DNA of 13,919 nucleotides, from the NCBI GenBank assembly GCA_017648225.1, contig JAGCJE010000181.1:1-13919 (forward strand), read 5' to 3'. The stretch comes from Kiritimatiellia bacterium. Its GTDB lineage: Bacteria; Verrucomicrobiota; Kiritimatiellia; RFP12; UBA1067. Shown piece after piece: positions 6,129 through 11,876 of the stretch. The notes below the pieces were generated by a model. That model ran no database searches. It was not told the DNA's origin and saw nothing but the letters and a program-made list of their open reading frames with translations. The position numbers and the translations under genes are program-made. Every line of letters starts with the position of its first letter. Within the stretch, counting starts at the first letter, position 1.

Positions 6129-6845
6129 TCAGAACTCCTTGACGAACGGCTTCACGAAGGACGCAAGATCGCCCATTTCGGCCTCAAGAAGCTTATCGAA
6201 CGGAACCGCGTCCTCCACTGCCCAGCGGCCGACTTTAAGGCGTCTTAAACTCTCGAGCGCAGCGCCGCAACCGACAGCCTCGCCGAAATCATTGATAAGC
6301 GTACGGACGATAAGCCCCTTGGTCGCGGACAATGTGAACGCGGCGGAACCCTCAAGCGCCTCCGAAACGTCAAACCTGTAGACATGGGCGAGAAACGGCT
6401 TGTGTTCCCCCGTATCGGCTGTTTCATATCCGGCGGAACCTTCGCGCCTTACGCTGCACCAGCGGCTCTCGGTCTGAAAAACATCTCCTTTGAACTCGCC
6501 GACCGTCTCCGCGACCTTCGCGGCGAAATCTGCGGGCGCTTCGGCGCGTGAGACGACATCGCCGTGGATATCGTGGGTATTGGTCTTAAGCCCAAGGCGC
6601 ATTGAACCGGAATAGAGCCTGTCGGCGCCCATGACTTCGCCCGTAAAACGATTCGCGTCGTTCAAAAGGAGAATGAGAAGCCCCGATGCGGACGCGTCGA
6701 GCGATCCGCCGTGACCTACCTTCACGAGATTGAACTTGCGCTTGACCGTTTTGACGACGGTCGAAAACGACAGCCCGGCAGGCTTGTCGATCAGAAGAAG
6801 ACCGCTCAGGTCTTCAAGCATTTTAAGCTGGGTCAGATTGGCCAT
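6129..6845 (-). CDS. truB: tRNA pseudouridine(55) synthase TruB, short and divergent
   Basis: 238 residues from the ATG at 6845; an alternative ATG at 6821, one base after the rbfA stop, gives 230 residues, and neither start has a good Shine-Dalgarno. Family features are GLLLIDKPAGLS (15-26), KVGHGGSLDAS with catalytic Asp50, DRLYSGSMRLG followed by T-x-T-x-D-x-x-G, and LRRLKVGRW near the end. TruB makes pseudouridine 55 in the tRNA T-loop. The protein ends near the catalytic domain, so the C-terminal PUA domain of E. coli-type TruB is missing. The usual Q-x-P-P-x-x-S-A-x-K segment is replaced by QTESRWCSVR, and the GTYIR segment by KGLIVR. The catalytic Asp is kept, so activity is plausible with altered RNA contacts. 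It follows rbfA in a conserved cluster, which supports the identity. Confidence 0.87.
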   Translation of the reverse strand: MANLTQLKMLEDLSGLLLIDKPAGLSFSTVVKTVKRKFNLVKVGHGGSLDASASGLLILLLNDANRFTGEVMGADRLYSGSMRLGLKTNTHDIHGDVVSRAEAPADFAAKVAETVGEFKGDVFQTESRWCSVRREGSAGYETADTGEHKPFLAHVYRFDVSEALEGSAAFTLSATKGLIVRTLINDFGEAVGCGAALESLRRLKVGRWAVEDAVPFDKLLEAEMGDLASFVKPFVKEF

Positions 6846-7215
6846 CTTTATCGGCAGTGTCTTCGACCGCGGGAGGGAGTTTGTCGAGAAGCGCCAAAAC
6901 GGCATCGCCCTGCTCAAGCGAACGATCGAGCTTGAATACAAGGCGAGGCGTGAACTTCATGCGAACCTCGCGGTTGATGGCCTGCTGGAAAAACTTCGCT
7001 CTCAAGGCGAGATGCTTTACAGCCATCTCCTTAAGCTTCTCATCACCGAAAACGGAGACGTTGACGGTCGCGTCGCGCAGATCCTTGCCGCACTTGACGC
7101 CCGTAACGGTGATGAGACCCGGAGCGACGCTGTCGCCCTGCATGACCGTAAACATGCTCTCGGCTATAACGCGCCTTAAAAGCGAATTGATTCTCTGGAG
7201 TCTGTCTACGCTCAT
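6823..7215 (-). CDS. rbfA: Ribosome-binding factor A
   Basis: 130 residues from the ATG at 7215, which overlaps the infB stop by four bases (ATGA). The frame is open further upstream but those residues lie inside infB and match nothing in RbfA. The single KH-like RbfA domain is recognisable: RLQRINSLLRRVIAE at the N-terminus, LITVTGVKCGKDLRDATVNVSVFG in the middle, then FFQQAINREVRMKFTPRLVFKLDRS. RbfA binds the 30S subunit and aids late 16S rRNA processing and cold adaptation. The tail after about 110 is acidic and polar. Its place between infB and truB is the standard one. Confidence 0.93.
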   Translation of the reverse strand: MSVDRLQRINSLLRRVIAESMFTVMQGDSVAPGLITVTGVKCGKDLRDATVNVSVFGDEKLKEMAVKHLALRAKFFQQAINREVRMKFTPRLVFKLDRSLEQGDAVLALLDKLPPAVEDTADKDGQSDPA

Positions 7216-9785
7216 AAGCTGCGGGGGAGCTGTTCCATCTGATAACATTCGATCGTATCGCCGACCGCGAAGCCTTCGAAATCGAGGAAGCACACACCAC
7301 ATTCCTGCTGTCCGGCGACTTCCTTGACCTCGTCCTTGAAGTGACGGAGCGTCTGAACCTTACCTTCCCAAACCTGCTTCTTGTTGCGGAAGATACGGTA
7401 AAGTTCCTTGGCGACGAGCTTGCCGTCGAGCATCTGGGATCCGGCGATTTTGCCGAGCTTGCCGATATCGTAGATGGCCTTGATCTCGGCGTGGCCGAGA
7501 ACGACCTCCTTGTACTCGGGCGGCAGAAGATCGAGCATGCAGTTCTTGACGTGATCGAGAAGTTCGTAGATGATTCTGAACGAATTGATCTTGACGCCGT
7601 CGTGACGGGCCTGACTCTGAACGCCGGAATCGTTGGAAATGTTAAAACCGACGATAATAGACTTGCCGGCGGCTGCCGTCTTCACGTCGGTAAGCGAGAC
7701 GTTGCCCGTACCCGTACCGATGATTCTGAGCGAAACCTTCTCGCTCTTAATCTGACCGAGAGCCTCGACGATCGCCTCAAGGGAACCCTGGGTATCAGAC
7801 TTGACGACGACGTTGAGTTCGCGCTTGCCTTCGGCGGCCATACGCGACATGAGAGCGTCGAGCGTCGCGGCCTTCGAGGTCGAGAGCTCTTGCTCTTTGC
7901 GCTCGCGGGCGGCTTCCTCGGCGAGGGTGCGCGCGCGCTTTTCATCGAGCATAACACGGAATTCGGCGCCGGCGTCCGGAACGCCCGAAAGGCCCGTGGC
8001 CTTGACGGGAGTGGACGGAGGAGCCTCCTTGATGCGGCGGCCGTGATCGTCGATGAGAGCACGGACCTTGCCGAAATGCTCGCCGATGAGGAGCGCGTCG
8101 CCGACCTTAAGCGTACCGCCCGTGACGAGAAGCGTCGCGCAAGGACCGAGGCCCTGCTGAAGTTCGGATTCGATGACGTAACCGTTGGCGCGGCGAGAGG
8201 GATTCGCCGTAAGCTCAAGAACTTCGGCCTGAACGAGAATATTCTCGAGAAGCTCGTCGACGCCTTCACCCGTCTTTCCGGAAACAGGGCAACAGATGAT
8301 GTCGCCGCCCCAATCTTCAGGCGTGAGGCCCTTCTTCTGAAGCTGCTGCTTCACGCGATCGACGTTGGCGGTCGGCTTGTCGGCCTTGGTGATGGCGACC
8401 ATGATCTGAACGCCCGTCTGACGCGCAACGGCGATACACTCTTCGGTCTGAGGCATGATGCCGTCGTCGGCCGCGATGATGAGAACGGCGATGTCGGTAA
8501 GCTGGGCGCCGCGGCTGCGCATCGCGCTGAACGCGGCGTGGCCGGGAGTATCGAGGAATGTGATCTTCTTGCCCGCGATCTCGACCTGGTAGGCGCTGAT
8601 CTGCTGTGTGATGCCGCCCGCTTCACCCGCTGCGACGTGTTCCTTGCGGATCCAGTCCATAAGCGTCGTCTTACCGTGGTCGACATGACCGAGGAACGTG
8701 ACGACGGGAGCGCGAGGCTTAAGAGTCTCGGGAGCGTCGTCCGGTATGAGATCGTCTGCGTCGATAGCCTTCAAAACGGGCTTCGCCGCCGCCTTGTCGC
8801 GGGCGTGCTCGATAGTAACCTTGAAGCCATACTTCTCGGCGATCTTCGTGGCGATATCGGGTTCGACGCGCTGGTTGATCGATGCGAGAATCTTAAGCGC
8901 CATCAGATCGGCGATAAGACGGTTCGGCTTGATGTTGAGCTTCGCGGCAAGATCCTTTACGATGACGGCGCCGCGGATGGAAATTTCGCGAGATTCCTCG
9001 TTAACGCTTATGCGTCCGCCAGGCTGGGGAGCAGGAGCGGCAACGCGGGGAACGCGCTTATCAAACGCGCGCTGGGCGTCACGGCCCTTCTTGTCCTTGC
9101 GGCTGCTGCGGCTGTCGTCGTCATCATAATCGACATTGACGGGTTTCGGAGGACGGGCCTTCGGCTGAGCTGCGACGGTGATCTTGACGGCAGGAGCCGG
9201 TGTCGCATGCTGAAGCGGCTTAAAGCCCGCAGCGGAAAGACCGACCTTGGTGACCACCTTGGGAGCCTTGACCGGATTGACGGAAATTTTAGGTTTAACC
9301 CCAGGCGCCATACGGATAGCCGGCTTCTGGGGCGCGGCGGAAACAGAAATCTTTGGAGCGGCGGGAGCGACCTTTACGGGCTCGGCCGGCTTCGGATATT
9401 CGACGATCTTCGCCTTGGGTTCCTCCTCGGCGACCTCCTTCTTAACCTCCTTAACCTCGACAGGTTCTGCGGGAGCGACCGGCGCAAGACGGACAATCTT
9501 ACCCTCGGCTGCGGCCTTAGCCGTCGCGAGATGGGCGGAAAGACGGTCCCTGTCGGAATCGACGACTTTCTTGCGCATTTCTCCGGCCTTGGCGCGCTTT
9601 GCCGCGCGGACAGACTCGACATCGGCGCTCTTGCTCAAACCGGCGACGGCCTCCTTAAGAGAAGCGAGATCGCTGGCATCGATCGAACTGATCGCGCTTG
9701 TAACCTCCGCTCCGCAGCTTTCGGCGGCCCTGAGAACATCGGCGCTGGTAACGCCCGCCTCTTTAGCTAATTCATATACTCTCAT
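7212..9785 (-). CDS. infB: Translation initiation factor IF-2
   Basis: 857 residues from the ATG at 9785 (MRVYELAKEAGV), chosen because GAGGG lies seven bases before it; a TTG two codons earlier is less likely. Order of parts: IF2_N domain (1-50), a long Ala/Pro/Val/Lys-rich linker with repeated PKISV-like units (about 95-260, including an acidic/basic patch DYDDDD), a second IF2_N domain (about 265-325), the GTPase domain, then domains II, III and IV to the end. GTPase motifs are GHVDHGKT (366-373), AGGITQQISAY switch I, DTPGHAAF (412-419), TKAD (466-469) and SGKTGEG. IF-2 places initiator tRNA on the ribosome. G4 is usually NKxD; here Asn is Thr. The gap to nusA is 35 bases and holds only the ribosome binding site. 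Confidence 0.98.
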   Translation of the reverse strand: MRVYELAKEAGVTSADVLRAAESCGAEVTSAISSIDASDLASLKEAVAGLSKSADVESVRAAKRAKAGEMRKKVVDSDRDRLSAHLATAKAAAEGKIVRLAPVAPAEPVEVKEVKKEVAEEEPKAKIVEYPKPAEPVKVAPAAPKISVSAAPQKPAIRMAPGVKPKISVNPVKAPKVVTKVGLSAAGFKPLQHATPAPAVKITVAAQPKARPPKPVNVDYDDDDSRSSRKDKKGRDAQRAFDKRVPRVAAPAPQPGGRISVNEESREISIRGAVIVKDLAAKLNIKPNRLIADLMALKILASINQRVEPDIATKIAEKYGFKVTIEHARDKAAAKPVLKAIDADDLIPDDAPETLKPRAPVVTFLGHVDHGKTTLMDWIRKEHVAAGEAGGITQQISAYQVEIAGKKITFLDTPGHAAFSAMRSRGAQLTDIAVLIIAADDGIMPQTEECIAVARQTGVQIMVAITKADKPTANVDRVKQQLQKKGLTPEDWGGDIICCPVSGKTGEGVDELLENILVQAEVLELTANPSRRANGYVIESELQQGLGPCATLLVTGGTLKVGDALLIGEHFGKVRALIDDHGRRIKEAPPSTPVKATGLSGVPDAGAEFRVMLDEKRARTLAEEAARERKEQELSTSKAATLDALMSRMAAEGKRELNVVVKSDTQGSLEAIVEALGQIKSEKVSLRIIGTGTGNVSLTDVKTAAAGKSIIVGFNISNDSGVQSQARHDGVKINSFRIIYELLDHVKNCMLDLLPPEYKEVVLGHAEIKAIYDIGKLGKIAGSQMLDGKLVAKELYRIFRNKKQVWEGKVQTLRHFKDEVKEVAGQQECGVCFLDFEGFAVGDTIECYQMEQLPRSL

Positions 9786-9792
9786 ACGCAAA

Positions 9793-9797
9793 CCCTC
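9793..9797 (-). promoter_or_regulatory. Ribosome binding site for infB
   Basis: GAGGG on the minus strand, seven bases before the ATG at 9785, in the 35-base gap after nusA. It decides for the ATG start over the TTG at 9791. Confidence 0.65.
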
Positions 9798-9820
9798 AAC
9801 TCTGAAAACCTGTTGAAATC

Positions 9821-11101
9821 TTATTCGTCAATCGATTCGCCGCGGGTTAAAGCCGCAACGGCCTGAGCCGCCGCGTAAACGCCCTTGGCGGTAACCTCGT
9901 CGAGCCCAGTCGCCGCGATGAAGCTCGTCTCGTCTTCCTCGACGATGCCTTCGACGGTAAGGAAGCCGGCGTCCGCCATCTGCGTCGCGACGGCAGTGGA
10001 AACGGAGAACGTTTCGGCAAGTTCCTTGACCGCCTCGGCCTTCTGATCTTCGAAGCTCGCCGCGGCCATGGATCTCTTAACCTCGATATGCCATCCCGTA
10101 AGCTTGGTGGTAAGACGGATGTTCTGGCCGCGCTTGCCGATAGCGAGCGAATACTGATCGCCGGCCGTAACTACGTGAACCGTGTTGTGGTCGACCGGAT
10201 CAACTTCGATCGACTCAAGTTTGGCGGGAGAGAGCGCCGCCGCAACATACTGACGGATATCTTCGTTCCAGCGGACGATGTCGATCTTCTCGCCCGAAAG
10301 TTCGCTGACGATCGCTCTTACGCGGCTACCGCGCTGACCGACGCAGGCGCCGACGGGATCGACGTTCTCGTTGGCCGTTCTAACGGCGATTTTCGCCCTG
10401 AAACCCGGATCGCGGCTAACGCCCATGATTTCCACAACGCCGTCGGTAATCTCGCTCACTTCGAGACGGAAAAGCGCTTCAAGGAACTTGCCGCTGGCGC
10501 GGGAAAGTACGACGCTTGCACCCTTCGCCTCGGGGTCGACGCGAAGAACGATGGCGCGGATGGGATCGCCTACCTGGAACTCTTCGGTCGGGATACGCTC
10601 CTTGGCGGGAAGAACCATCTCAGTCTTGCCGACGGTGACGTAGGTGTCGCGATGCGAAACGGCGGAGACGGTGCCGGATACGATATCGCCTATACGATCC
10701 TTATATTCGGAGAACGTATTGGTACGCTCGGCGTCGCGGATCTTCTGCATAATCATCTGACGCGAAGTCTGAGCGGCGATTCGTCCGAGGCGGGAAGCGG
10801 GCATCTCGACCTCAAGAGCCTGCCCCTCTTTTACGGGAATACCTTTGTTAAAGCGTTTCGCGCGCTCGAGCGAAATGAAACCGGGACCGGTATCCTCGTC
10901 GGAGCAGATAAAGGTATCGTAAACGTGGAGCGAAAGATCTTTGCGATCGATGACAACCCGAAGATCATTAGTAACGTCATGATTCTTCTTGGCAGCCTGG
11001 GCAAGCGCCTGCTCAATAGCCGTAAGGACGATTTCACGACTTACGCCGCGCTCCGCTTCGATATGCTGAACAACCGCCAGCAACTGACTGTTCATTGCCA
11101 T
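9821..11101 (-). CDS. nusA: Transcription termination/antitermination factor NusA
   Basis: 426 residues from the ATG at 11101 (MAMNSQLL). The frame continues to a TTG at 11122, but a strong GAAGGAG seven bases before the ATG decides the start. Domains in order: N-terminal RNA-polymerase-binding domain (1-130), S1 RNA-binding domain (about 138-200, GDIVSGTVSAV...MVLPAKE), KH1 (VGACVGQRGSRVRAI, about 250-264), KH2 (AIGKRGQNIRLTTKLTGW, 320-337), and one C-terminal helix-hairpin-helix repeat region (about 350-420) similar to the acidic repeats. NusA modulates pausing, termination and rRNA antitermination. Its own promoter lies about 100 bases upstream. rimP, its usual upstream partner, is not present; the accessory pair lies there instead. 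Confidence 0.97.
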   Translation of the reverse strand: MAMNSQLLAVVQHIEAERGVSREIVLTAIEQALAQAAKKNHDVTNDLRVVIDRKDLSLHVYDTFICSDEDTGPGFISLERAKRFNKGIPVKEGQALEVEMPASRLGRIAAQTSRQMIMQKIRDAERTNTFSEYKDRIGDIVSGTVSAVSHRDTYVTVGKTEMVLPAKERIPTEEFQVGDPIRAIVLRVDPEAKGASVVLSRASGKFLEALFRLEVSEITDGVVEIMGVSRDPGFRAKIAVRTANENVDPVGACVGQRGSRVRAIVSELSGEKIDIVRWNEDIRQYVAAALSPAKLESIEVDPVDHNTVHVVTAGDQYSLAIGKRGQNIRLTTKLTGWHIEVKRSMAAASFEDQKAEAVKELAETFSVSTAVATQMADAGFLTVEGIVEEDETSFIAATGLDEVTAKGVYAAAQAVAALTRGESIDE

Positions 11102-11108
11102 TTTTTCG

Positions 11109-11115
11109 CTCCTTC
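11109..11115 (-). promoter_or_regulatory. Strong ribosome binding site for nusA
   Basis: GAAGGAG on the minus strand, seven bases before the ATG at 11101. It excludes the TTG at 11122, which lies upstream of it, as the start. Confidence 0.75.
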
Positions 11116-11136
11116 GTGTCAAAAATCAATAAAAGG

Positions 11137-11161
11137 CCACCGGATCGACCCACCCGGATCG
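11137..11161 (-). repeat. Near-identical short direct repeat in the nusA leader
   Basis: Two adjacent copies of CGATCCGG(G)TGG, differing by one G, lie between the predicted nusA promoter and its ribosome binding site (copies about 11149-11161 and 11137-11147). They would be within the transcribed leader. They do not form an obvious long hairpin. Could be chance, a protein-binding site or part of an RNA leader element. Confidence 0.4.
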
Positions 11162-11177
11162 CCGAAGACTTGCGGAT

Positions 11178-11207
11178 ATTCTATCAAAAACGGCAAGGAG
11201 TGGTCAA
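11178..11207 (-). promoter_or_regulatory. Sigma-70-like promoter for the nusA operon
   Basis: On the minus strand TTGACC (-35, 11207-11202) is followed after 18 bases by TAGAAT (-10, 11183-11178). The start point would be near 11171, giving a leader of about 70 bases to the nusA ATG. It lies in the 129-base gap between the 208-residue gene and nusA, where no intrinsic terminator is visible, so read-through from the accessory pair is also possible. Confidence 0.6.
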
Positions 11208-11230
11208 CCCGCATTCACCTAACACCGACA

Positions 11231-11857
11231 TCACAATGCACCAGACATTTTCATATCCAAATACCACCGCTTCCATTCACCCGAAAGAATCTTGTTACAC
11301 CAGTTAACATAATTTGTATTACCTTGCAAAACGCTTTCAGCTTTTATCTTCTGAACAATATTGCTAATGCCTGGACTTTCGTAATTTAATGCTAACTGAT
11401 GCTCCATCTCTGTCCCATAAGGATCCAACATAAATTTAACAGTCTCCCACCTATTAGTGTATAAAAGCGAACACGATGGCGTAATAACAGTATTTACAAA
11501 ATTCGTATAATTATCATACCCTGAATATCCAACCGCGCTCAGCACCGTAAAGCGAACCATCTCATTCGTTTCATAAGTTCGCCAGTCTGCGGCTATCGAC
11601 GCACAATTATTAGAAACAATTTCAACTAAATTGGTAAATCGCGCTAAATGAATTCCGTCCAATTCAAAATTCACTCCTCCACCACGAACTCCTGAAAAAA
11701 AATATTCAGGAGTTCTCTGGCGTCCTAGAAAAACATAATCTGAATACACATGCATAGTCTTTGTATAAATGTTAGTTACCAAAGAATTTTCTTGTGAATA
11801 GCAAATCCTTATATTAAATCCCAACAAAATTGCGAACATCACTACAATAGCTTTCAT
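11231..11857 (-). CDS. Secreted protein of unknown family; candidate immunity protein
   Basis: 208 residues; I recognise no family. The N-terminus is a signal peptide (Lys2, hydrophobic core to about 14, likely cleavage near Ser-Gln at 21-22), so the mature protein should be in the periplasm or outside. The mature part is rich in Asn, Tyr and Thr, with repeated NYTN-, NTNY-like patches and three Cys after the signal sequence, and no transmembrane segment or catalytic motif that I can see. AGGGAG lies seven bases before the ATG, and the gap to the upstream gene is only 19 bases, so the two are probably co-transcribed. The GC content is low (21 of 60 bases in 11281-11340 by hand count) against 42 of 60 in an infB sample. 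Position right after a putative wall-hydrolase domain and the export signal suggest an immunity protein. This is inference from context. Confidence 0.8.
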   Translation of the reverse strand: MKAIVVMFAILLGFNIRICYSQENSLVTNIYTKTMHVYSDYVFLGRQRTPEYFFSGVRGGGVNFELDGIHLARFTNLVEIVSNNCASIAADWRTYETNEMVRFTVLSAVGYSGYDNYTNFVNTVITPSCSLLYTNRWETVKFMLDPYGTEMEHQLALNYESPGISNIVQKIKAESVLQGNTNYVNWCNKILSGEWKRWYLDMKMSGAL

Positions 11858-11864
11858 AACAATT

Positions 11865-11870
11865 CTCCCT
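11865..11870 (-). promoter_or_regulatory. Ribosome binding site of the 208-residue secreted protein gene
   Basis: AGGGAG on the minus strand in the 19-base gap after the large upstream gene, seven bases before the ATG at 11857. It shows this small gene is independently translated and supports its reality. Confidence 0.65.
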
Positions 11871-11876
11871 ATTACA

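Noticed and set aside
7216..7302. A longer RbfA starting inside infB
   Set aside because: The extra N-terminal residues are translated from infB coding sequence and do not resemble RbfA. The ATGA overlap at 7215 gives the family-typical N-terminus.
7341..9770. An 809-codon plus-strand open frame opposite infB
   Set aside because: It is the antisense of a clear IF-2 gene in GC-rich DNA. Its translation is low-complexity and Asp/Arg/Leu-rich with no domain, and dual coding is not supported.
10088..11389. A 433-codon plus-strand open frame opposite nusA
   Set aside because: It mirrors nusA for most of its length, runs on through the promoter region, and shows no family signature.
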